A stretch of 64,000 bases of DNA, from assembly GCF_010093535.1 (NCBI RefSeq), contig NW_022985192.1, positions 169,369 through 233,368 on the forward strand, read 5' to 3'. Below the pieces are notes generated by a model. It saw only the letters and a list, made by a program, of their open reading frames with translations, was not told the DNA's origin and searched no databases. The stretch is from Lindgomyces ingoldianus (taxonomy: Eukaryota; Ascomycota; Dothideomycetes; Pleosporales; Lindgomycetaceae). Shown piece after piece: positions 55,986-64,000 of the stretch (position 1 is the first letter of the stretch; every line of letters begins with the position of its first letter). Made by a program: the position numbers and the translations under genes.

Positions 55986-57344
55986 ATGATGACTGTATTC
56001 GATGAACTAGCCGAAACAGATGGGGACAATGAATTCAAGGCTTGGTTGTCAATGGTTATCGATGCAAAGCAAGAGATTGTCGCCTTTGTCGCTTCTCGAC
56101 GACAAGGCAAGCCCGCGGGAGAGTTTGACGGCTACCTTAAAGGCTCATTCAACCTTAGTCTCGTCGTCAGATTTAGCGATGGAGGGCCGAAAGCTGTGAT
56201 TCGCTTCCCAAAACCAGGTCATACAGCCACAGCTTTCCGGGATGAAAAGGTCAGGAATGAAGTCCAATTCCTGAAATTTCTAAGCGAGAAGACTACTATT
56301 CCTATACCTCGGGTAGCAAGTTGGGGTATGATCGAAGACAGTCCTCGGCATCTCGGTCCATTCATAATTATGGACTATGTTGATGGCATCTCGCTGGCGA
56401 CCATCTTAAAGCAGCCAACGGAGACCGAACAAGATGAAGTGATCCTCGCGACCGACGTGGACGACACGAAACTGGATTATGTCTACGAGCAACTTGCCGA
56501 TTACATGGTACAACTCTCCCGACTAGATTTTTCTACAATCGGCGCGATATCAAAGAGTCCGTCTTCAAATGAATGGTTTGCTAGCGAAAGACCTCTAACC
56601 TACAACATAAATGAGTTGAAGACTGTCGTCTCAAACTACCCTATAAGTGGATATCCTACAGCCCCGTTCACGTCTGCAAAGGAGTTTCTTCACTCTCTCG
56701 CTAAAGAGCATCTTGTCCATCTTCGAACCCAACGAAACCTTGCCAATAACCGGGAAGATGCTAAGAAGCGGTTCATTGCACGCCATCGATTCAAGCAGCT
56801 AATCTCCCGCTACTGCCTCGATGATGCCGGTCCTTTCAAGCCCTACTGTGACGACCTGCAGCCTACAAACATGCTTGCGCACCCGGACACTCTCCGTATC
56901 ACAGCTGTACTGGACTTCGAATTCACAAACACCATGCCAGCGCAGTTTGCATACGACCCACCTTGGTGGCTACTTCTACTGGGTCCAGATATGTGGCTTG
57001 AAAACCATTCCATCGAAGATTTTATGATCCGCTACGTGCCAAGAATGGAACAGTTCTTGCGAGCCTTGGAACGGGTGGAGGCGAGGACAAATTCGGAAGG
57101 AAGCCAGAGAAACCCACTTCTTTCTGTGCGGATGCGTGACTCCTGGGCAACTGGAAGGTTCTGGTTCGACTATGGAATCAGGAAGAGTTTCGACATAGAT
57201 GCGGTCTATTGGGCTGCACTTCACAAGGATGGGGATGATGTGCTTAATGACAAGATGAGAGAAGAGCTGGAGAAGTTGATGGATTTAAAGATGGACCAGT
57301 TGAAAGCTTATGATGCAGAGTGTAAGGTCCGATTTTCTTCGTGA
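55986..57344 (+). CDS. APH-family phosphotransferase-like protein, 452 residues
   Basis: An intronless protein of the fungal phosphotransferase-enzyme family. It has a possible nucleotide-binding region (LKGSFNLSLVVRF), AVIRFPKPG with the ATP-lysine candidate, FIIMDYVDGISL as hinge, and CDDLQPTNML (288-297), where the usual catalytic HGDLxxxN His is replaced by Cys while Asp290 and Asn295 remain, then VLDFEFTN with metal-binding Asp310. Such a His change is common in fungal members with unknown substrates. Two Met codons are adjacent; either 55986 or 55989 may be used. It borders the right edge of the transposon island and is transcribed away from it, as is the shorter APH-fold protein at the left edge. 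The two proteins are too different in length and sequence to be a recent duplicate. Confidence 0.88.
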   Translation: MMTVFDELAETDGDNEFKAWLSMVIDAKQEIVAFVASRRQGKPAGEFDGYLKGSFNLSLVVRFSDGGPKAVIRFPKPGHTATAFRDEKVRNEVQFLKFLSEKTTIPIPRVASWGMIEDSPRHLGPFIIMDYVDGISLATILKQPTETEQDEVILATDVDDTKLDYVYEQLADYMVQLSRLDFSTIGAISKSPSSNEWFASERPLTYNINELKTVVSNYPISGYPTAPFTSAKEFLHSLAKEHLVHLRTQRNLANNREDAKKRFIARHRFKQLISRYCLDDAGPFKPYCDDLQPTNMLAHPDTLRITAVLDFEFTNTMPAQFAYDPPWWLLLLGPDMWLENHSIEDFMIRYVPRMEQFLRALERVEARTNSEGSQRNPLLSVRMRDSWATGRFWFDYGIRKSFDIDAVYWAALHKDGDDVLNDKMREELEKLMDLKMDQLKAYDAECKVRFSS

Positions 57345-60193
57345 GATTTGGTTTCCGCAGGCTATGCTTGTTCATGTGGTTGGTGAACTGAGAGATGTAG
57401 CGTTAGATGTCTTTCCGTGCTCCACATTATTCCGAAAGAGGAGGTTACAACTAATTAACGTCGCCTTTAAAGGAGAAATAAAATCCATCAGGGCACATTC
57501 ACAAAAAGAGCGATTACTGCATCAAGCAATACCACTGCGGCTTGTGGTCCCCAGTGGTGACCTTCAACTTGCACCGTATTTAATCGTATCGAGTTTCACT
57601 ACGAGGCCGACATCGTCGCGAGCTGTCTGGCACGTGAAGTAGGAATGCTTCCCTGCGCTAGGGTGTCACTGCGCCTAGTTTAATTGGTCCTAGTCTGGTC
57701 CCTGCTGTGGATCCCGTTTCCGGTGATCTGTTTTCCTAGTGTCCGCCTTTACCAATATTCTGTTCCAACCTCGAATTTCCCGGACTGTGCGGAGGTGCTT
57801 GGGGTGTTAAATGAATTGAGGACGGGATAGTAAGCGATCGCGCTGATGCACGATTTGGACGTGGCGAGACGGGTTGTGGAGAATGCAGCTAGACCCGGCG
57901 ATAGCTGGCCAACTAATGCTATTGATCTCACCTTGTTAGCTTTAGCCTTGTCGCGCTTTCTTCGAGGATAGCATTCTCATAAGCCCTCGTCCGACAAGAT
58001 GCCATTATCCCTGAACCAGCCTTGCCTAATCTAGGGCCATTGCCTTGTTATCCTCCAGCCGTAGTGAGCGACGTTTCGTATTCGCATATATAGACTAGAG
58101 CGGTCGACGTCGGTTGTCTAATGGGAGTGGATTGCGGAAGCGTTTTCGGAACGAGAGGGCGAGAGCAGAGTTGAACATGGGGAAGGAGTGTAGGGGCGCC
58201 TGATTCTGCCAGAGTCGAAGCCAGGAGAGGTGCTGGGCATGCGTAGTGAGAGGGCGGAATGGGGATGTCTGAGGACTCGTTTTTTTGTTGTTCAAGAGTG
58301 TTTTACTGCTGACGCGCGACGGAAGATTCGTTTGATTTTACCTCCCAGTTAGTGGATACGTTAAGGCTTCCCGGGGTTTCCACATGATTTCCGGTCAGCT
58401 AGAGAGGCTAGCTCATGCCGGTGCGGTGGCCCGTACAATCAAGGCTGACCAGGACTTGGTTCGCATGAGGTCACACACCGAAGCCATGCTCGTATGGATC
58501 TTGTGCGGCCAGTCCGTAGTGGATCTGTGTCCTCTTGAAATCCTTCTCTTCATTAAATGTGAGGATATGGCTATCATTATCCAATTAAAGTGGCTCGTAA
58601 ACACACCTAGAGTAGTCTCAGCTAATTGGTCCCTTAGCTTTGCGTAGTCAAGGTTGTATAGCTTTCGGTCAAATGAGTATGTGGTCAGGTCATCATTCAT
58701 TTATTAAGATTGAGTCAGCTAAGCATCGCCTTCCTTGTTCTATGATCACCACAACCCCCGTGAATGGCCCTTCACTGGAATATTAGGGCAGAATTGTGTC
58801 TAATTGTTTTGAGCATTCGTTGTGTGGAAAGCATATGCCATATTCGCAGAGAGTCTTGACATAATAGAAGGGAAACGCCGTAGCGACTATAGTTAATTGT
58901 ATCTAGAAACTTTAGTAACGAAACTATAGTACACGCTTGATTGGGTGTTGGTGAGGTTACAGCAGTAGATTGAATACCAACCCTCTAGAGGTTCAGCTGC
59001 ATTCGCATAATTCCTCCGCTGTGAGTTGGCTCCCTTCGGTCATACCAACGTAAGGATTGAGCCATTTTTGCATAGATTCTGCGCCGCTCTGCCAGCTGAC
59101 GAAGCCAGCAATGTCTCGCCGTGGCCGAGCTCCATCCGCGAATGCCAACGCTCCAATCGTAACCGCTGTTCTCCGCTTAGTATGGATCCTGCGCCGTTCG
59201 CTCGGTCCAAAGAGAAGAGTTATTCGTCAAAGCTCGTTTCCGTCCTTCACCAAGCACTATACACCTGGAATTTGCTTCGGTTTGCCGGAGGCTGTCACTC
59301 AGCTTGGGTTACCAGTAGAGTAGGCCTATAGTACTCCTTTGTCAAGGGGCCTGCCATTGAGTCGCTCGTAAGGACCGAGGAATTCGCCAGCATTGACCAA
59401 TGGTGTCATCTGGTTCGCTCCGGCATCGAAGCTCTTCTACTCCACAGTTGTGAAGAGTTCGGGGGTCGGGGGATAAGAAATGATCAGTGCTGTTAGATCG
59501 TAAGTAGAAGAAACTAGGTCAACGATGAGAGCAAATACAGCTGCCATGTAGTTTTGTGCTCTATAGTCCGTCGATCATAATCTGGGTGGATGAGAAGTGA
59601 AGTGGAGTGGAGCGATCACAAGGACGGACGGGGCGGTTTCTGGGAGCTTCTGATGATGTGTAGTTAGCGTGAGGCAGCAGGCTTGGGTGAAGCCGGCAGA
59701 CATGCGATTAGGCAAGAATAGCCAACTTCAAGGGGCCCGCTCAAGCGTGTGGGGTGCGTTTATGCAACTCAGGCTCGTGCTCAGGCTGTTCAGCCTCAAC
59801 TCAGGATCCGCTCACCCTAACGCACCCACAGCTCAGGCTGGAGCAGGAGCAGCTCAGTCCCCTGAACTGGAAGGGAAACTGCTTGTGTGCGAATTGGGAC
59901 GTGGCAATAAGTGTTATAGAAACCATTCACGTGTAATAAACACTTCAATTACGGCAGAGATGAGGTTTTGTTTAGGCCAAAGCACATTTCGATTTTAGTG
60001 AGCGACCGAGGTACATCCCCCATCATCAGGCAATCATATATTCAAATGGTTCAAGAACGAGAGAATGGGAGGGGCCATCAGTCCACAGCGTCCAATGGAG
60101 TATACAACCACCCTACCCACAACTCCCAGCCACCCCGTATAGCTCCACAATACTCCTCTCTCTCACGAGTTTCCTACCCCGGGAATTCAACTT
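57345..60193. other. 2.8 kb without a supportable gene
   Basis: Overlapping short frames occur on both strands (57310-57642, 58384-58700, 59026-59331, 59669-59998). None has a motif, a signal peptide or coherent splice sites. CTCAGG/CTCAGGCT hexamers recur near 59.77-59.86 kb. No RNA gene was seen. Confidence 0.45.
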
Positions 60194-60588
60194 CTAAGGG
60201 CAGTCGACAGAGAAAGACCCAATCTTGCCCGAAAACTGAACACACTGCCCAACACGAGCAGCCTTGGCATTGTTACTGCAGTTGCTGTCGGTATATACGG
60301 TCGCTAACACAACTTGTCAGTACAGTCCCCGGAAATTCCCACACTTCGAGTTAGAGGAATACTACTCCGCAGCACAGACATACCAGTACAGCCAGATCCA
60401 AGATCATTGACCTTAATGCTTTTGACATTCCCAACACTCTTGCAGGTGTTAGGACCATGGGATGGAGGTGCGGTCCAAGTGAGGTGGTCGCCGCTGTTGC
60501 AATTCGAACCACTCCAGCTATCAAGATGGGAATCTGCCGCTACAAGGGCAGCAAGAGCGAGAATGAGGGAGGGAGTAAAAGCCTTCAT
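60194..60588 (-). CDS. Small secreted six-cysteine protein, effector-like
   Basis: Exons 60588-60384 and 60312-60194 join across a 71-base intron (GTATGT donor, TACTGAC branch-like site, CAAG acceptor) to a 107-residue protein. Residues 1-18 form a signal peptide (PSLILALAALVAA). The mature part has six Cys at 30, 49, 67, 80, 92 and 106, an even number suited to three disulfides, with NVKSIKV and VVLATVYTDSNCS as regular strands. Four of these Cys contexts resemble a known type of small ascomycete secreted protein with GxC and YTDSxC motifs. If unspliced, the frame would end at residue 94 with a different C-terminus and one Cys pattern lost, so the spliced form is preferred. Role (effector, surface or antimicrobial protein) is not determinable. 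Confidence 0.72.
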
Positions 60589-62426
60589 GTTATGGAGTAG
60601 ATTTAGTGAATCTAATTTTGTTCTCTAGTGTGGAAATAATGTGCTTGAGAATGAGTTGGTAGGCTTGTCGGCGAAGATCTAGGCTTCCCTTTATACTCTT
60701 CACACCACATACTCGCAGAACTCGTTGTCGGTGAATCATTCTCAGTGAGAGAATGCGCTGGGTAGATCACCACTGAGCTGACGCTTCCATATGCTATCAT
60801 GCTACCATTTGATTACGCTTACAGTCTCGCGACGTCTCTAAAGGAGAAAGAAGGGTCCCAATGTGGTGGTTTAATGGCACGGTTGTCTCCTTTCGGGCTT
60901 TGATAAAATCCACGTTTGGAGTCAGATGGTGCGATATTTCGAAGTTAATATCGGTGGTCATTCTGTATTTCGTCTTTCTCCACCCTACAGGGAAAGAAAA
61001 CAACTGCCGTTAGAGCCAATAAATGTCTTAAGCAATCAAGGCGTACTCCTCATGCAATTCAAACCGGCCGTATCTTAGCCCCTATAGTTTTCGCAATAAT
61101 GTGCGCTTTTACAAATATTTCGCCTTCCAAACAGGCCATTCGCCGGGTCATGAAGTGTTTGTAGGTCCGTCACTCCGTGCTCTCATATAATCGTGAGGAG
61201 AAAATTCCCTAATGAAGCGAAATCTTGCGAGATGATTCAATAGAAGCGGTCCAGCTGAATGGGATTTAATATAATTTGAACGCTGTGTCGAAGGCTGTGT
61301 CATCACATAGTCTTAATCCATCAGCCAGTCACGGCGTTGCGCGACATCATGAAGTCGTTGGTCAGAGGCAAGTGCTGTTGTGGATCTCGAGTTAGTGTGG
61401 CTGAGCAGATGCACTTATTGGTTTACACCCTTCATAATAGAATATCATCATATAATTTGCTCGCAACAAAAACAACCTGCAACGCTCTAGCTTGTTGTAT
61501 TTGGTGCTTGGCCTGAAGATGATCGATAAACAAGAAAAAGCTGCTTGTGTGCATACGTCCAATCCGATAAGAGAGCAGTCTCCTGGCGTATTTTAGGCCA
61601 CGGGCGCGCAGATTAAGTCACAGCATTTCAGCTTAAGCACGTGCACGCGCAGAAACAAGCGAACGATCTTTTCGATCTTGGCTAAAAGCAAAACGTAAAG
61701 ATTATTTTACATTCTAAGCGCTTAGAATTTTTGCACGTGTCTTTAATAATGCAATCCCCGTTACCTCTTCGCCGAGGGGAAAGGTGTTCGAATTCCTTTC
61801 CGCACCCATTCAGGTCATTATGGTAGGAGCCATGCTCTAAGATCTTCTTGGTGCTTAATACAGGCGTGCAAAAGGCTACGCGAGGTGTATGTAACCTCTA
61901 AGGTACAGGAGATATTGCATGATGAACATGCCTTTGCAAAAATAAGTCCTCTTAGGTAATTAAACCATTCGCGATTCTCCTCAATCGCTCTAGAAAACGA
62001 AAAAAATGCCAAAACATTTCACGCCCAATTTCCTGCCACATGCAGCTTCCCCGCTTCACCCAACGCCCTGCCAAGATTCATAAATGAACGCCGCAGTCTA
62101 CGCAAATTGCTAGCTGACAATTTTCTTTCATTTGGTCAAGTTTCTCGCCCATCTATGTAACAGGCTATCAAATCTGCGAGGATTTCTGGCTATTTCCCTT
62201 AGTGATCTACTTTCGAGGTCCCCGACATACTTAAACTTTATAGCAATATGAATTCAGGGTAAGGGAATGCATCCTTCCAATCAATCTCCAAGGATGGTAT
62301 AAGATCTCAGATGGCTGGCGGTTATGATTCTGAGAATATACGGTGTGCGTCGCCTCTCACTTTCCTATTTTCAATCCTTGAGTCACTCATTGAAACTTCC
62401 CAGGTTAGCATCGCCACGCCACGACC
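60589..62426. other. 1.8 kb intergenic, nothing recognised
   Basis: Frames at 60612-61003 and 61818-62012 are short and motif-free. GGAAAGG...CCTTTCC near 61.78-61.81 kb is a 7-bp hairpin around TGTTCGAATT but does not fit a tRNA. The last 400 bases are the promoter of the next gene. Confidence 0.45.
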
Positions 62427-63558
62427 ATGAAACTCTCAGTTCATGTTTCGTGGCTTCTAGCCATAGGTGTAGCTAGCGCAAGCAATGGTAATCATGCCCT
62501 TTCGAAGAGACTGATTAGGGGACCAGGCAGACACACAAGTAAGTTTCTCAGCTTTTCGTTCATTCCTATTCCTCCATGCATTCTTCTCTAAACCCCTAAC
62601 CCCTACGGAACTTCGAGAACTAGCTCTACCAACACAATCTCACCCGCTTCTAGTGGGTGGTAACATTAGCGAAATAACCTCCTGGACCCTAACCTCCCTC
62701 TCGTATGGCATCCTCGGCTCTCTCCCTGCAAACTCCACCTCTTTTCTCCAATACCTCTGCACCAACTTCTCCTCCCTAACTTCCCGCTACGTCGACGCAT
62801 TTCCTATTACTAATGGTGATATCACCGCCTTCGCGAAATCCGCAATTTGCGATGCCGCCGCCAACCCCTCCACCTCCCCCGTTGTACCGGAGAAAGTAGG
62901 CGGAAATGCCTGGTACCTAAAATCCTACCTCGCAGGCATCTTCACTATCCAAACCTACCATGGCTATCTAAAAAACTCCACATATATGGCAACGATGTGT
63001 TACTACCTGGAGGAAACCCTCCTCAACGGTCTCTGGCTCCCAAACTACGACATCGAGCCCGGAAGCGGCGTTGATGTTGAAGGCAGCTTTTGCGCGAGTG
63101 CGGGTTATTATGACCGTGGTCCGGGGTTTACATACACGAATGCCACAGTTGGGACAGAAGTGCATGAAAAGGCAACGAGCCTTGTTAGCGAGTTTCTGGC
63201 AAGAGTATTAGTGGTTGTGTTGAAGGATGAGGAGTGGGTGAGATGGGTGTGTGAGGGGAAGAGGTGGCGGTGGTGGGGCGAGGGGATAAGGGCAATGGGG
63301 TTGGATGAGGGGGTTGCGAGGGGGGTGGTGTGTGGTGAGAAAGAACAGGTGGTAGTGGGTGTTGAGGAGGCAAGGAGGGGGTTGTGGGAGGTGATGGGCA
63401 GGTTGTTTGAGTTTCAACTGTTTCATGCAGGGAATGAGAGAACGTACATGCAGTATTTGTGTGAGAATCTGAAGGAGGTGGATTTAGGGAAGGTGGGGCT
63501 AGACGGGGTGAAGATTCGAAGAGATGCTTGCGCTGCTTGGGGAGGTAGCGGTGTATAA
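62427..63558 (+). CDS. Secreted protein of unknown family, two exons
   Basis: Exon 62427-62538 supplies a signal peptide (VHVSWLLAIGVASASNG) and a dibasic site SKRLIR. A 79-base intron (GTAAGT donor, CGAG acceptor) leads to exon 62618-63558, for 350 residues. The body has several N-glycosylation sites (NIS, NST, NFS, NAT), Cys at spaced intervals (YLCTNF, AICDAAA, MCYYLEE, SFCASAG, YLCENL, DACAAW) and two similar Cys-containing motifs, LQYLCTNFSSL near the start and MQYLCENLKEV near the end, suggesting internal symmetry of a helical domain. The 3' part of the gene is unusually G-rich (GTG/GGG codons, Trp/Arg/Glu-rich). I do not recognise the family. The acceptor is inferred from frame; another AG nearby cannot be fully ruled out. 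Confidence 0.7.
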
Positions 63559-63829
63559 GGGACTATATTTGAAGGGAGATTTTACCCTCATATGTCTGAG
63601 AGTGGGCGAAATTCTGAAAATGTATCTATGAAGAAGTACACCCAAGCGAAAGTTTTGGGATTTGGCATTGCCGCTGCCCTTTTGCTTAGAGTCCAGGAGC
63701 TATACGAGAGCGGAAATGCTACTTTCGTTCGCCATGAAGGGGTGGTGTTCTGCCGTCAGCCAGCCATCCAACGGTTATTAAGCGCCTTCTCTAAACTCCT
63801 AAATTCCTCCTTGGGACTTCAGAAAGCGC
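63559..63829. other. Short gap between converging genes
   Basis: A plus-strand frame at 63592-63837 overlaps the 3' end of the next minus-strand gene and has no motif. Treated as 3' flanks of two converging genes. Confidence 0.45.
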
Positions 63830-64000
63830 TCAAATAAGTCCTAGAAGCTGAAAACAAGCTCCATGCTCTCGTAAACTCGACAACTGAGTCTCCTCTGCAA
63901 TATTCACATTACCCGAAACCTGCCCTGAATTCTCAACCGCGGTCCCGGCAATGTCCGCGATCACAACCGTCCCCTCAAGCTCGAACAATGCAGCAAAAGC
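63830..64000 (-). CDS. 3' end of a gene entering from beyond the window
   Basis: Read from the window edge, 56 codons run open to TGA at 63832-63830, with protein-like content (FELEGTVVIADIAGTAVEN, NIAEETQLSSLREHG). Codon use resembles the other single-copy genes. No family can be named from so little. It converges on the secreted protein at 62.4-63.6 kb. Confidence 0.4.
   Translation of the reverse strand, partial: AFAALFELEGTVVIADIAGTAVENSGQVSGNVNIAEETQLSSLREHGACFQLLGLI

Noticed and set aside
59026..59331. Two overlapping plus-strand frames of 88 and 101 codons
   Set aside because: Neither shows a domain, signal peptide or splice partner, and they compete for the same bases.
61781..61807. 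tRNA T-arm-like sequence TGTTCGAATT between complementary arms
   Set aside because: Stem and loop lengths do not fit a T-arm and no acceptor or anticodon arm is present upstream.

Overview
The window is nuclear DNA from a filamentous ascomycete (Pezizomycotina). Evidence: short spliceosomal introns of about 50-120 bases with GTAAGT/GTATGT donors and CTAAC/CTAAT branch sites, a CBM1-bearing GH5 cellulase, a fungal tyrosinase, a fungal complex I accessory subunit, and a large AT-rich transposon block whose coding remnants carry C-to-T nonsense changes typical of repeat-induced point mutation (RIP). A leotiomycete is plausible by gene content, but this is inference.

Layout. 1-4 kb: decayed DNA holding a partial reading frame and a two-exon ML-like (lipid-recognition) pseudogene with two in-frame TAG codons. 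4-8.1 kb: an amidohydrolase/decarboxylase of the 2,3-dihydroxybenzoate decarboxylase type, an acidic protein of unknown function, and a Cys-rich single-pass membrane protein. 10.6-20.1 kb: a complex I 21.3 kDa-type subunit, a RING/coiled-coil protein, the secreted GH5-CBM1 endoglucanase, an NmrA-like NAD(P)-binding protein and a small conserved-looking protein. 21.2-22.0 kb: a non-autonomous hAT element with an 8-bp target duplication. 23.6-29.6 kb: a type I membrane protein, a tyrosinase and an APH-fold phosphotransferase. 29.8-55.5 kb: a nested transposon island. 56.0-57.3 kb: a second APH-fold phosphotransferase. 60-64 kb: a six-cysteine small secreted protein, a secreted protein of unknown family, and the 3' end of a gene running off the window.

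The island is resolved by target-site duplications (TSDs). Two internally deleted Fot1/pogo-like elements (29971-36753 and 47934-54712) lie in opposite orientation. Each contains a complete Ty3/Gypsy element (30813-36475 and 48195-53853) at exactly the same 5-bp site, but in opposite orientation relative to the Fot1 host. The second Fot1 copy sits inside an inverted-arm (foldback) Fot1 derivative (47203-55082). Between the two halves lies a non-autonomous LTR element with a GC-rich minisatellite (36862-47046). Its 3' LTR holds a Ty1/Copia element (38538-46890). The Copia 5' LTR holds an inverted solo LTR of the same family (38605-41213), and that solo LTR holds a pogo-like DNA transposon (38775-40890). 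The Copia LTR carries an array of 10-bp units with A/T tracts in helical phase, and the 200-N assembly gap falls in one of these arrays.

The single-copy genes do not form an obvious biosynthetic cluster. They are saprotroph/plant-associated functions (cellulose attack, aromatic acid metabolism, phenol oxidation, secreted Cys-rich protein) beside housekeeping genes. No tRNA, rRNA, CRISPR array or bacterial-type operon was seen.
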